Source of the DNA: Acinetobacter ihumii
Lineage (GTDB): Bacteria > Pseudomonadota > Gammaproteobacteria > Pseudomonadales > Moraxellaceae
Assembly: GCF_900625095.1 (NCBI RefSeq)
Contig: NZ_LR130760.1
Span: 800,417-864,416 of the forward strand
DNA: 64,000 bases
Direction of reading: 5' to 3'
The notes beneath the pieces were generated by a model. It was not told where the DNA came from. It made no database searches and saw only the letters and a program-made list of their open reading frames with translations. Shown here one piece after another: positions 10,385 through 19,351 of the stretch (position 1 is its first letter; each line of letters opens with the position of its first letter). A program made the position numbers and the translations under genes.

Positions 10385-11152
10385 ATGCAAATTTACTTAG
10401 CAAGAAATAACCAACAAGCTGGTCCATACACACTTGATCAATTGAACCAGATGCTCGCTAGCCAGCAAGTGCTTCTTACTGACTTGGCATGGCACGAAGG
10501 CATGACTGAATGGAAAGCATTGGGGGAATTAACTCAAGGTAAACTTGTATACCAGCCTCAGAATTATTCAAGTAACGCTAGCGTTTTTGACACGCCGACC
10601 AGTTCCCATAATGATGTCATCCGCAGTGTAGAAGTTCAACACACATCTAAAGAAACACCTGCGCCTGTTAGCAAACGAATTTCAGCAAAACTGATTGATC
10701 TGACTTTACTCATTCTACCTCAGATTATTGTGACCTTACTGTTTTTGCCGCATGACCTGTTACAGCAAACTACGAGTTTTAGTGTAGATGAGCAAATCAA
10801 AATTGCTGAAGCCATGCGTGACAATATGCCAGCATGGGTCCCTATTGCTTTATTAGTCTACACACTCGGTCTATTATTTTTACAAAACTTTTTTATTGCG
10901 CGTTCGGGTCAATCGATTGGTAAAAAAGCATTTCACTTACAGATTGTAGATGTAACGACCAATCAACTCCCGGGCCAATTTAGAGGCTTTTTTGTACGTT
11001 CCTTTCTATTTATTATCATTTCTCAACTCATTAGTGTATTTCCATTATTAGTGATCGTATTTATTGCAGACCTTGTTTTATTTTTATCCAAAGGAAACAA
11101 CAGTTTGCATGATAGACTCGCCAAGACGAAAGTCATCAATCTTAAAAAATAA
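10385..11152 (+). CDS. RDD family membrane protein with N-terminal GYF_2 domain
   Basis: 255 residues. The N-terminus (about 1-50: IYLARNNQQAGPYTLDQLNQML, WHEGMTEWKALGEL as key segments) matches the GYF_2 domain that binds proline-rich peptides. The rest (about 95-250) is an RDD domain with the RISAKLIDL arginine-aspartate start, two or three hydrophobic helices (for example 110-124 and 150-170), and the SIGKKAFHLQIVD segment. RDD proteins are integral inner-membrane proteins, some of which act as Na+(Li+)/H+ antiporters; no transport role can be shown here. Single gene with its own terminator. Confidence 0.85.
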   Translation: MQIYLARNNQQAGPYTLDQLNQMLASQQVLLTDLAWHEGMTEWKALGELTQGKLVYQPQNYSSNASVFDTPTSSHNDVIRSVEVQHTSKETPAPVSKRISAKLIDLTLLILPQIIVTLLFLPHDLLQQTTSFSVDEQIKIAEAMRDNMPAWVPIALLVYTLGLLFLQNFFIARSGQSIGKKAFHLQIVDVTTNQLPGQFRGFFVRSFLFIIISQLISVFPLLVIVFIADLVLFLSKGNNSLHDRLAKTKVINLKK

Positions 11153-11156
11153 CATC

Positions 11157-11180
11157 AGGAGTGACTATTCACTCCTTTAT
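11157..11180 (+). terminator. Terminator of the RDD gene
   Basis: AGGAGTGA/TCACTCCT stem with a 4-nt loop just after the stop codon, followed by TTATTT. Confidence 0.7.
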
Positions 11181-11332
11181 TTAAAACAACTTACTGAAAA
11201 GAAATAAAAAAAATTATAGATTCAAGATTAAAACCAACTGAAAAAATCAGGTTTAATACCCAATATTTAACTCAACATTGAAGTAGCTTACTTTAACGAT
11301 ATCAGGCATAATGCCCTACAACATAGCTGTAT

Positions 11333-11386
11333 CGCATGATTGAGAAATATGTTCTGAAACAAGGATTATTCTTCTCCATCATGCGA
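11333..11386 (+). promoter_or_regulatory. Long stem-loop in the cyo operon leader
   Basis: TCGCATGAT (11333-11341) pairs with ATCATGCGA (11378-11386). The stem continues with GAGAA/TTCTC across a single bulged C: 14 pairs around a 25-nt loop. It lies 60 bases before cyoA and after a CATAAT -10-like hexamer near 11310, so it should be in the 5' untranslated RNA. Function is inferred only. Confidence 0.45.
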
Positions 11387-11445
11387 CACTTTTATCGCTA
11401 TCCCCAATTTACTTAGGGAATGGGACTCTTCACCGAGGTTGTAAA

Positions 11446-12507
11446 ATGAGACAAACAATTTTAGCTGTGTTGTCTTTAACGACGATTACTGCACTTTTAA
11501 CCGGGTGTGGTGGTGATATGGTACTTCTAAACTCTAAAGGTCCAGTTGCAGAAGGTCAAAGTAACCTGATGATGACTGCGATCTACTTAATGCTATTGGT
11601 TGTAATTCCTTCAATCATTATGGCGTTATGGTTTGGTTGGAAATATCGCGCGTCAAATAAAGATGCAGACTATAAACCTACTTGGGCACACTCTACTGCA
11701 ATTGAAATTGTAGTTTGGGGTATCCCTGTCATTATTATTGGTATTTTAGCTTGGTTAACTTGGTGGGGTTCCCACAAGTACGACCCTTACCGTCCATTAG
11801 ATTCAGATAAAGCACCATTAACTATTCAAGTTATCGCTGAACAGTTTAAATGGATCTTTATTTATCCTGAACAAAATATTGCGACAGTAAATGAAGTACG
11901 TTTCCCAGAGAAAACACCTTTAAGCTTTAAAATTACATCTAACTTTACAATGAACTCTTTCTTCATTCCTGCGTTAGGTGGCCAAATTTATGCAATGGCG
12001 GGTATGCAAACCCATCTGCATTTATTAGCGAATGAAACTGGCGAATATCGTGGTTTCTCGTCTAACTACTCAGGCTATGGTTTCTCACAAATGCGTTTTA
12101 AAGCGTATAGTGTAACAGAAGCTGAATTTGCTCAATGGGTAGAAGCGGTTAAAGCTGGTAATGGTACAAGCATTAATGCTGAAGCTATTCAGAAGAGCGC
12201 ACTTGATCAAGCCGAGCTTGCAACATTAAAAGATGGCGATCGTTCTAAACATCAAATCGAAGCTTTGGTACATCGTGCACAGGCAGCTGGTGATGCAGAA
12301 GCTTTAGCGAAAGCCGAAGCCATGAAACCGTTCCCAAATAAGCCACATCCTGTGACTTACTATTCTTCAGTTGAACCAAAACTGTTTGAAACTGTCATTA
12401 ACAGATACATGAGCAACTATCACGGTACAGACCATTCAGCAACTGCTGCACAAGGTTCTGAAGCTCATGATGCTAATGCACATGCAACTGCTTCTGTAGA
12501 GGAATAA
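11446..12507 (+). CDS. cyoA: Cytochrome bo3 ubiquinol oxidase subunit II
   Basis: Subunit II of the terminal oxidase that passes electrons from ubiquinol to oxygen and pumps protons. It is a lipoprotein: signal peptide with the lipobox LLTGC, Cys21 lipidated. Two transmembrane helices follow (about 42-66 and 90-110), then the cupredoxin-like periplasmic domain (IYPEQNIATVNEV, FTMNSFFIPALGGQIYAMAGM). As in quinol oxidases, the CuA-binding Cys residues of cytochrome c oxidases are absent. The 353 residues include an Ala-rich, His-containing C-terminal extension. First gene of cyoABCDE; a leader stem-loop precedes it. Confidence 0.96.
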   Translation: MRQTILAVLSLTTITALLTGCGGDMVLLNSKGPVAEGQSNLMMTAIYLMLLVVIPSIIMALWFGWKYRASNKDADYKPTWAHSTAIEIVVWGIPVIIIGILAWLTWWGSHKYDPYRPLDSDKAPLTIQVIAEQFKWIFIYPEQNIATVNEVRFPEKTPLSFKITSNFTMNSFFIPALGGQIYAMAGMQTHLHLLANETGEYRGFSSNYSGYGFSQMRFKAYSVTEAEFAQWVEAVKAGNGTSINAEAIQKSALDQAELATLKDGDRSKHQIEALVHRAQAAGDAEALAKAEAMKPFPNKPHPVTYYSSVEPKLFETVINRYMSNYHGTDHSATAAQGSEAHDANAHATASVEE

Positions 12508-12510
12508 GCC

Positions 12511-14499
12511 ATGTTGTTATTAGGTAAACTCGGATGGGACTCTATCCCTAAAGAGCCAATTGTACTAGTGACAATGGTCTTAATGGCTATTGGTGCAATT
12601 GCTGTTCTAGGTGGTATCACTTATTTCAAAAAATGGGGATATCTCTGGAAAGAATGGTTTACATCTGTAGACCATAAAAAAATTGGTATTATGTACATCC
12701 TTGTATCTGTGGTCATGCTATTGCGTGGTTTTGCAGATGCGATCATGATGCGTCTTCAACTGTTCCTAGCAAAAGGTGGCGGTGAAGGTTATCTACATCC
12801 TGACCATTATGACCAGATCTTTACCGCGCATGGCGTGATCATGATCTTCTTCGTAGCAATGGGTCTGGTTGTTGGTATGATGAACATTTCTGTACCTCTA
12901 CAAATTGGTGCACGTGATGTTGCATTCCCATTACTTAACTCATTAAGTTTCTGGTTATTTGCTGGTGCTGCTGGCCTAATGATGGCTTCGCTGGTACTCG
13001 GTGAGTTTGCTGCTACAGGTTGGATGGCATATCCTCCACTTTCTGGAATTCAGTATTCTCCAGGTGTTGGCGTTGACTACTATATCTGGGCACTTCAGGT
13101 TTCTGGTCTTGGTACGCTTTTATCTGGTGTGAACTTCTTTGTGACCATCATCAAAATGCGTGCACCTGGCATGAAACTGATGGACATGCCAATTTTCACT
13201 TGGACTTCATTGTGTACAGCGGTGTTAATTATTGCGTCATTCCCTGTATTGACTGCAACCATTGCAATGCTTACCCTTGACCGTTATTTCGGCTTCCATT
13301 TCTTCACAAATGAGCTTGGCGGTAGTCCAATGCTATATGTGAACTTGATTTGGACTTGGGGTCACCCAGAAGTATATATCTTGGTATTACCAGCCTTTGG
13401 TTTGTACTCAGAGATTGTTGCGACATTCTCTCGCAAAGCATTGTTCGGCTACAAATCAATGGTATATGCAACGATTGCCATTACTGTATTGGCATTTGTG
13501 GTATGGCTTCACCACTTCTTTACCATGGGTGCTGGCGCGAACGTCAATGCGTTCTTCGGTATCATGACCATGATTATTGCGATCCCAACAGGGGTTAAAA
13601 TTTTCTCTTGGTTATTTACCATGTACAAAGGTCGTATTACTTTCGAAACTCCAATGCTCTGGACACTAGGCTTCCTTGTGACGTTTGGTATTGGTGGTTT
13701 GACTGGCGTATTGATGGCGGTTCCACCTGCTGACTTCCTTGTACATAACTCATTGTTCCTCATTGCACACTTCCATAACGTGATTATCGGTGGTGTTGTA
13801 TTTGGTATGTTTGCCGGTATCATTTTCTATTGGCCAAAAATGTTTGGCTGGAAGTTAAATGAAGCTTGGGGTAAAGCAGCATTCTGGTTCTGGTTCTTTG
13901 GTTTCTATTTTGCATTCATGCCACTTTATATCCTTGGCTTCATGGGTATGACACGTCGTTTGAATACATATGACAATCCAGAGTGGGATCCGTACTTAGC
14001 AATTGCATTATTTGGTGCTGTGCTGGTTGCAATTGGTATCGCATGTTTCTTGATGCAAATCATTGTAGGTTTCTTACAACGTCATCAAAACATGGACCAC
14101 ACAGGCGATCCATGGGACAGTCGTACAATTGAATGGTCGACGTCATCTCCTGCTCCATTTTATAACTTTGCTCAAGTTCCTGAAGCAAATGGTGTTGACC
14201 GTTTCTGGACAGACAAAGAAAATGGTGTTGCCTATGCACGTCCTGCTCAGTATGAAGACATTCATATGCCAACTGACCGTGCTGCTGGTTTTGTTATTGC
14301 GATGTTCATTACCTTAATGGGCTTTGCACTAATCTGGCATATTTGGTGGTTAGTTGCAGTGTCTTTCATTGCAGCAATCATTAGCTTCATTCGTAGTTCA
14401 TTCACTAAAGAAGTGGATTACTATGTGCCTGCTGCTGAAGTTGAGCGCATTGAAAATGAACGCTATGCATTACTTGAAAAACATTTGAAGAAGGACTAA
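12511..14499 (+). CDS. cyoB: Cytochrome bo3 ubiquinol oxidase subunit I
   Basis: Catalytic haem-copper subunit carrying low-spin haem b, haem o3 and CuB, and the proton channels. 662 residues, almost the E. coli length (663), with about 15 membrane helices. The CuB site is seen in [14 protein letters not shown] (His cross-linked to Tyr in the family) and the adjacent [10 protein letters not shown]; the haem ligands lie in [19 protein letters not shown] and HFHNVIIGG. Three bases separate it from cyoA. Confidence 0.97.
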   Translation: MLLLGKLGWDSIPKEPIVLVTMVLMAIGAIAVLGGITYFKKWGYLWKEWFTSVDHKKIGIMYILVSVVMLLRGFADAIMMRLQLFLAKGGGEGYLHPDHYDQIFTAHGVIMIFFVAMGLVVGMMNISVPLQIGARDVAFPLLNSLSFWLFAGAAGLMMASLVLGEFAATGWMAYPPLSGIQYSPGVGVDYYIWALQVSGLGTLLSGVNFFVTIIKMRAPGMKLMDMPIFTWTSLCTAVLIIASFPVLTATIAMLTLDRYFGFHFFTNELGGSPMLYVNLIWTWGHPEVYILVLPAFGLYSEIVATFSRKALFGYKSMVYATIAITVLAFVVWLHHFFTMGAGANVNAFFGIMTMIIAIPTGVKIFSWLFTMYKGRITFETPMLWTLGFLVTFGIGGLTGVLMAVPPADFLVHNSLFLIAHFHNVIIGGVVFGMFAGIIFYWPKMFGWKLNEAWGKAAFWFWFFGFYFAFMPLYILGFMGMTRRLNTYDNPEWDPYLAIALFGAVLVAIGIACFLMQIIVGFLQRHQNMDHTGDPWDSRTIEWSTSSPAPFYNFAQVPEANGVDRFWTDKENGVAYARPAQYEDIHMPTDRAAGFVIAMFITLMGFALIWHIWWLVAVSFIAAIISFIRSSFTKEVDYYVPAAEVERIENERYALLEKHLKKD

Positions 14500-14503
14500 G
14501 GAT

Positions 14504-15124
14504 ATGGCTGAAGTACTTCATCACGACAACCATGGCCACGACGGTCATCATGAACATGATGATACCGACTTAACGGTCTTTGGTTTCTGGACATACTTGA
14601 TGAGTGACTTGATTTTATTCGGTACACTCTTCATCGCGTTCGCTGTTTTGAGCAGCCATGTTCCGCCAGGTACACCAAGTGCACACGAGCTTTTTAGTGA
14701 GTCTTTAGGTTTTGTTTTAACTGAAACCTTTGCTCTCTTAATCTCGTCTGTGACTTTTGGTTTTGCTGTTCTTGCTTCATATAAAAAGAATGTCAATCAA
14801 GTGATTATGTGGCTTTTAGTTACATTTATCTTTGGTGCATCATTCATTGGTATGGAACTTTATGAATTTCATCATTTAGTTCACGAAGGTCATGGCCCAA
14901 GCACAAGTGCGTTTTTATCTGCGTTCTTTACCTTAGTTGGTACGCATGGTATCCACGTGACATCTGGTTTGGTGTGGATGATTGTGTTGATGTATCAAAT
15001 CAAAACTCAAGGTTTGACACTTCCAAATACACGTCGTCTCGCTTGTCTAAGCTTGTTCTGGCACTTCCTTGACATCGTATGGATCTGTGTATTCAGCGTC
15101 GTTTACTTAATGGGAGTTCTCTAA
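14504..15124 (+). CDS. cyoC: Cytochrome bo3 ubiquinol oxidase subunit III
   Basis: Subunit III of the bo3 oxidase (206 residues), five transmembrane helices, stabilising the complex. The N-terminus is His/Asp-rich and cytoplasmic, as is common in this family; [13 protein letters not shown] and the C-terminal [19 protein letters not shown] segment are signature-like. The stop codon overlaps the cyoD start by one base. Confidence 0.96.
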   Translation: MAEVLHHDNHGHDGHHEHDDTDLTVFGFWTYLMSDLILFGTLFIAFAVLSSHVPPGTPSAHELFSESLGFVLTETFALLISSVTFGFAVLASYKKNVNQVIMWLLVTFIFGASFIGMELYEFHHLVHEGHGPSTSAFLSAFFTLVGTHGIHVTSGLVWMIVLMYQIKTQGLTLPNTRRLACLSLFWHFLDIVWICVFSVVYLMGVL

Positions 15125-15453
15125 TGAGTAGTCACGATCATAATGCTGCTGGTGCATCTCACGGTAACGTTAAACAATATACCATTGGTTTTATCCTTTC
15201 AGTTCTGCTCACCATCATTCCTTTCGGAATGGTAATGGCTGGCGGATTTTCTCGTGGTCTATTAATGACTGTGATTGGTATTACAGCCGTTGCTCAGGTA
15301 CTTGTACAACTTGTGTTTTTCTTACACATGAATACATCATCTGAACAACGCTGGAATTTAATTGCTTTTGTTTATACGATTCTATGTATTGCTGTTCTCT
15401 TGATTGGCTCTGTATGGATCATGAACTACTTACACTTCAATATGATGATCTAA
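15124..15453 (+). CDS. cyoD: Cytochrome bo3 ubiquinol oxidase subunit IV
   Basis: Small three-helix subunit (109 residues) that helps assemble the CuB site. The open frame extends upstream, but the ATG at 15124 overlaps the cyoC stop (TAATG), gives the standard 109 residues, and starts the family's hydrophilic His-rich N-terminus ([10 protein letters not shown]). The conserved FFLHMNTSSEQRWN segment follows the second helix. Confidence 0.96.
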   Translation: MSSHDHNAAGASHGNVKQYTIGFILSVLLTIIPFGMVMAGGFSRGLLMTVIGITAVAQVLVQLVFFLHMNTSSEQRWNLIAFVYTILCIAVLLIGSVWIMNYLHFNMMI

Positions 15454-15463
15454 ACTGGTTGTC

Positions 15464-16342
15464 ATGTTGAAAAAATATTTATTCCTGACCAAGCCAGGAA
15501 TTCTCTTCGGTAATTTCATTACCACTCTGGGCGGCTTTTTCTTAGCCGCTCAGGGACATGTAGATTTCCTCTTACTCATCCTCACTCTTTTAGGTACAAC
15601 GTTTGTTGTTGCCTCAGGTTGTGTTGTCAATAATGTTATTGACCAAGACATCGACCAAAAAATGCAGCGAACTCAAAATCGTGCTTTAGTCAAAAAAACC
15701 ATTTCTCCATCTGTTGCTCTTACTTACGCGACTGTACTTGGCGTCATTGGTTTTAGCATTTTATGGTTCGGAGTGAATGCCTATTCGTTTTTATTTGCAG
15801 TGATTGGTTTTGTTGTTTATGTAGTTTTTTACAGCCTTTGGTCTAAAAGAACCACAATTCATCAAACTGTCATTGGTAGTATTTCTGGTGCAAGTCCGCC
15901 AGTGATTGGTTATGTTGCTGTAACCAATGAATTTGATATTGCTGCCTTACTTATCTTCCTAGCTTATGGTTTATGGCAAATGCCCCACTCTTGGGCAATT
16001 GCAATCTACCGCTTTGATGATTATAAAAATGCAGGGATTCCTATTTTGCCCGTAGCACGCTCTATCTACAGAACCAAAGTGGAATGTGTCATTTATATTG
16101 TGCTTTTTGCAGCAGTTCTAAATGGGCTATATTGTTTCGGCTATACCAACATCTTTTTTCTGATTACTTTTAATGCACTGACTGCTTATTGGCTCTATTT
16201 GTCAATTATTGGCTTCAAAGCAGAAAATGATCAGCTCTGGGCTAAACGCTTTTTTCTTTACTCTGTGATTTTAATCACGATACTTAGTCTAAGCTTTAGT
16301 TTTACTTACTCTTCACCTGCCCCACATCTTCCTCTCTTTTAA
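15464..16342 (+). CDS. cyoE: Protoheme IX farnesyltransferase (haem O synthase)
   Basis: UbiA-superfamily membrane prenyltransferase that adds a farnesyl group to haem b, giving the haem O used by CyoB. 292 residues, about eight membrane helices. The two Asp-rich motifs are present: NNVIDQDIDQKMQRTQNR (about 61-78) and YRFDDYKNAGIPILPV (about 184-199). Last gene of the oxidase operon, 10 bases after cyoD. A hairpin (TCCTCTCT/AGAGAGGA, 16330-16351) spans its stop codon. Confidence 0.96.
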   Translation: MLKKYLFLTKPGILFGNFITTLGGFFLAAQGHVDFLLLILTLLGTTFVVASGCVVNNVIDQDIDQKMQRTQNRALVKKTISPSVALTYATVLGVIGFSILWFGVNAYSFLFAVIGFVVYVVFYSLWSKRTTIHQTVIGSISGASPPVIGYVAVTNEFDIAALLIFLAYGLWQMPHSWAIAIYRFDDYKNAGIPILPVARSIYRTKVECVIYIVLFAAVLNGLYCFGYTNIFFLITFNALTAYWLYLSIIGFKAENDQLWAKRFFLYSVILITILSLSFSFTYSSPAPHLPLF

Positions 16343-16351
16343 CAGAGAGGA
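16330..16351 (+). terminator. Hairpin spanning the cyoE stop codon
   Basis: Perfect 8-bp stem with a 6-nt loop containing the TAA. There is no T run after it, so it may protect the 3' end or stall rather than terminate. Confidence 0.4.
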
Positions 16352-16394
16352 GTGTTTGCGTTTAGTTCCCACGTTGTTTCGCAGTAAAAACTAT

Positions 16395-16423
16395 TTGTTT
16401 TTATATATATTATTCTCTATAAT
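16395..16423 (+). promoter_or_regulatory. Promoter of the rpsF-rpsR-rplI operon
   Basis: TTGTTT (-35) and a perfect TATAAT (-10) separated by exactly 17 bases, about 100 bases before rpsF, in a TA-rich stretch. Confidence 0.7.
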
Positions 16424-16445
16424 TCAGCCTTCGCAATTTATGCGA

Positions 16446-16493
16446 CATAACTTATTATAAGTTATGACTCCTTGCTTCTAACCATTATGTTAG
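16446..16493 (+). promoter_or_regulatory. Two hairpins in the rpsF leader
   Basis: CATAACTTA-TTA-TAAGTTATG (16446-16466) and CTAAC-CATTAT-GTTAG (16478-16493) lie between the promoter and rpsF. In many bacteria the S6:S18 pair binds a leader hairpin of this operon to repress it; whether these hairpins serve that role is inference. Confidence 0.4.
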
Positions 16494-16521
16494 GGGCTGT
16501 CTAAACCGTAAGGAGCTGACA

Positions 16522-16911
16522 ATGCGTCATTACGAAATCGTACTTTTAGTACATCCAGATCAAAGCGATCAAGTAGTTGGTATGGTTGAACGCTATATCT
16601 CTCAGATCAAAGAAGCTGATGGTCAAATTCACCGTTTAGAAGATTGGGGCCGTCGTCAATTGGCTTACCCAATTAACAAGATTCACAAAGCACATTACAT
16701 TCTTATGAATGTTGAATGTGGTCAAACGACGCTTGATGAATTAGAAGAATTGTTCCGTTATAACGATGCAATTATTCGTAACATCATTATCCGTCGCGAT
16801 CACGCCATCACTGAAGAATCGTTACTTGCAAAAAGTGCTGAAGAAAAACGTGCGCGTAAAGCTCAACGTGAAGAAGCACAGCAATCACACGAATCTGCTG
16901 AAGAAGCTTAA
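16522..16911 (+). CDS. rpsF: 30S ribosomal protein S6
   Basis: Binds 16S rRNA with S18 in the central platform of the small subunit. 129 residues; starts [14 protein letters not shown], and contains [21 protein letters not shown] and the [17 protein letters not shown] segment. The acidic C-terminal tail ([17 protein letters not shown]) is like that trimmed or glutamylated in enterics. Preceded by AAGGAG. First gene of a three-gene ribosomal protein operon. Confidence 0.97.
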   Translation: MRHYEIVLLVHPDQSDQVVGMVERYISQIKEADGQIHRLEDWGRRQLAYPINKIHKAHYILMNVECGQTTLDELEELFRYNDAIIRNIIIRRDHAITEESLLAKSAEEKRARKAQREEAQQSHESAEEA

Positions 16912-16922
16912 GGAGAACATCA

Positions 16923-17150
16923 ATGGCACGTTTTTACCGTCGTCGCAAGTTCTGCCGCTTTACAGCTGAGAATGTTGCTTACATCGACTATAAAGATATC
17001 GATACCTTAAAACAGTATATTACTGAAAATGGTAAGATTGTTCCTAGCCGTATCACGGGTACTAAAGCTCGTTATCAGCGTCAATTAGCACTTGCAATTA
17101 AACAAGCTCGTTACTTGGCATTGATTCAGTACACTGATAACCATAAGTGA
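16923..17150 (+). CDS. rpsR: 30S ribosomal protein S18
   Basis: Partner of S6 in the small-subunit platform. 75 residues, the normal length, with the basic [13 protein letters not shown] start and the [26 protein letters not shown] core. A GGAG Shine-Dalgarno sequence sits in the 11-base gap after rpsF. Confidence 0.97.
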   Translation: MARFYRRRKFCRFTAENVAYIDYKDIDTLKQYITENGKIVPSRITGTKARYQRQLALAIKQARYLALIQYTDNHK

Positions 17151-17158
17151 GGTGAGCT

Positions 17159-17605
17159 GTGGACATTATCTTATTACAACGCATTAAGAACCTAGGTAAA
17201 CTTGGTGACAAAGTATCAGTTAAAGCTGGTTTTGGTCGCAACTACTTGATCCCACAGGGTAAAGCTGTTGCTGCTACTGAAGCTAACACTGCTGCTTTTG
17301 AAACTCGTCGCGCTGAACTTGAAAAGCAAGAAGCTGAAGTATTAGCTGCTGCTCAATCACGTGCTGACCAATTGAACGAAGTTAATATCGTGATCACTGC
17401 AAAAGCGGGTGATGAAGGTAAACTTTTCGGTTCTATCGGTACTCGTGACATCGCGGACGCATTGACGAATGCTGGTCTTACTGTTGACCGTGCAGAAGTT
17501 CGTTTACCAAATGGTGCGCTTCGTCACACGGGTGAATTCAACATCGCAATTCAATTGCATCATGATGTTGTTGCAGAAGTTCTCGTTACAATCGTATCTG
17601 AGTAA
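17159..17605 (+). CDS. rplI: 50S ribosomal protein L9
   Basis: Large-subunit protein with two globular domains joined by a long helix. 148 residues: N-terminal domain ([36 protein letters not shown] in key part), connecting helix about 41-75, and a C-terminal domain with [16 protein letters not shown]. It starts at a GTG preceded by GAGGTGA at good spacing, eight bases after rpsR. A strong terminator follows. Confidence 0.97.
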   Translation: MDIILLQRIKNLGKLGDKVSVKAGFGRNYLIPQGKAVAATEANTAAFETRRAELEKQEAEVLAAAQSRADQLNEVNIVITAKAGDEGKLFGSIGTRDIADALTNAGLTVDRAEVRLPNGALRHTGEFNIAIQLHHDVVAEVLVTIVSE

Positions 17606-17615
17606 TTTTTGTAAG

Positions 17616-17647
17616 AAAAAAGAGCATGCTTTTGCATGCTCTTTTTT
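17616..17647 (+). terminator. Strong terminator of the rpsF-rpsR-rplI operon
   Basis: Perfect 14-bp stem (AAAAAAGAGCATGC and its complement), TTTT loop and seven T residues. Confidence 0.95.
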
Positions 17648-17745
17648 TATCTCTAAAATTTTAGTTTACTATTATTTCTTTACGACTAATCTACTTATTC
17701 TGTTAGATACTTAGCGACATTTGGACTAAGATAGTTGCTGAGTGA

Positions 17746-17759
17746 AGTACGTACGTACT
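17746..17759. repeat. 14-bp perfect palindrome upstream of dnaB
   Basis: AGTACGTACGTACT, an alternating palindrome 49 bases before the dnaB start. It could be an operator; no regulator is implied by the neighbours. Confidence 0.4.
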
Positions 17760-17807
17760 CAAAATATTAAGTTTCACTATATTCGTTATTTATTATCAAG
17801 GTTATCT

Positions 17808-19253
17808 ATGTCTCAGGCTAATGCCACAATTCCTGCAAATACGTTTAATGCTGATAAAAAAACTACTGAAAGCAGTCAACTCAAGGAATTTCGCACGCCC
17901 CCGCATAATTTGGCAATTGAACAAGCCGTTCTTGCAGCATTAATGACGGTTGCTGAGTCATTTGAACAAGTTGGTGATTTGCTCAAAGAAAGCGATTTTT
18001 ATGCCACTCGACATAAATACATTTTCCGTGCGATTGAAAAACTGGCACAGGAAAACTCACCTTATGATGCCGTATTGGTAAATGATTGGTTATTAAAACA
18101 AAATTTGCTAGATGCTGTCGGGGGTGAAGAATACCTCATGCAACTGATGGCGGACTCCCCTTCAAGTTTTTATAATTTAGAAACCTATGCAGGTAAAATT
18201 AAAGAATTCTCAACACTACGCAGTATGATTAAAGTCAGTAGTGATATTCTTCAAAATGCATACGACACTAAAGGTCGTCCAGTCAGTGAAATTCTGGATT
18301 TGGCTGAAACCAATATTTTTTCTTTGGCAGAACAGCACAATAACAATAAGAAAGATGCAGGTCCAAAATCGATTAGTTCGGTCACTGCCGATGTCATTAG
18401 CAAACTGGATGAATTGTCTAAACTTGATGGCAATATTACAGGACTTTCCACTGGATTTTTAGAACTTGATAACAAAACCTATGGTATGCAGGCGGGCGAT
18501 CTGATTATTGTCGCAGCACGTCCTTCTATGGGTAAAACTACATTTGCCATGAATCTGGTTGAAAGTGTGTTATTTAATAGCAATTTACCGGCACTGGTTT
18601 ATTCCATGGAAATGCCTGCGGACTCCATTGCCATGCGTCTTATTTCATCCTATGGCAAAGTGCATCAAGGACATTTGCGTTCAGGAAAACTCGATGGCGA
18701 TGAATGGTCGAAAGTGACAGGGACTATTTTACAGCTTCAGGAAAAGCATCTTTATATTGATGATTCTTCTGCATTGCCACCAACTGAAGTACGTTCACGC
18801 GCAAGACGTATTGCCAAAATGCATGATGGAAAAATCGGTTGCATAATGGTCGACTATTTACAATTGATGAAAGTGCCGGGTATGGGCGATAACCGTGTTG
18901 GTGAGATTTCAGAAATTTCACGTAGCTTAAAAGCACTGGCGAAAGAAATGATGTGTCCAGTCATTGCTCTATCTCAGTTGAACCGAAGTCTGGAAAACCG
19001 TCCTAACAAACGTCCCGTCATGTCTGACTTACGTGAATCTGGTGCGATTGAGCAGGATGCCGACTTGATCATGTTTATTTATCGTGACGAAGTCTACAAT
19101 AAAGAATCTAAAGAAGCAGGCACTGCGGAAATTATTATTGGTAAGCAACGTAACGGCCCGATTGGTACAGTACGTTTGGCATTTGAAGGTCAGTACACAC
19201 GTTTTAGTAACCTCTCACCTGAATATTATAGTCAGTATGATGATGAGGAATAA
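17808..19253 (+). CDS. dnaB: Replicative DNA helicase
   Basis: Hexameric ATP-driven helicase that unwinds DNA at the replication fork and interacts with primase DnaG. The open frame has an upstream ATG at 17742, but the ATG at 17808 gives 481 residues and avoids an atypical, non-family leader. N-terminal helical domain (about 30-130), linker, then the RecA-like motor with Walker A ARPSMGKT (237-244), Walker B IGCIMVDYLQLM, and RESGAIEQDADLI. No intein is present. It follows the ribosomal protein operon but is separated by a terminator. Confidence 0.96.
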   Translation: MSQANATIPANTFNADKKTTESSQLKEFRTPPHNLAIEQAVLAALMTVAESFEQVGDLLKESDFYATRHKYIFRAIEKLAQENSPYDAVLVNDWLLKQNLLDAVGGEEYLMQLMADSPSSFYNLETYAGKIKEFSTLRSMIKVSSDILQNAYDTKGRPVSEILDLAETNIFSLAEQHNNNKKDAGPKSISSVTADVISKLDELSKLDGNITGLSTGFLELDNKTYGMQAGDLIIVAARPSMGKTTFAMNLVESVLFNSNLPALVYSMEMPADSIAMRLISSYGKVHQGHLRSGKLDGDEWSKVTGTILQLQEKHLYIDDSSALPPTEVRSRARRIAKMHDGKIGCIMVDYLQLMKVPGMGDNRVGEISEISRSLKALAKEMMCPVIALSQLNRSLENRPNKRPVMSDLRESGAIEQDADLIMFIYRDEVYNKESKEAGTAEIIIGKQRNGPIGTVRLAFEGQYTRFSNLSPEYYSQYDDEE

Positions 19254-19277
19254 ATTAGAATTCAGACCATGATATTG

Positions 19278-19306
19278 AGGGGTTACTTGAGTAGCCCCTT
19301 AAATTT
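19278..19306 (+). terminator. Probable terminator of dnaB
   Basis: AGGGG-t-TAC .. GTA-g-CCCCT stem, then TTAAATTTTG. The T tract is interrupted, so some read-through into alr is possible. Confidence 0.6.
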
Positions 19307-19351
19307 TGAATCGCAATTTAAATGAATTTGTAACCCAAAGGAGAAACAAGG

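Noticed and set aside
13509..13823. Antisense open frame inside cyoB (104 codons)
   Set aside because: Composition follows the cyoB codons in reverse, there is no ribosome site, and cyoB is full length.
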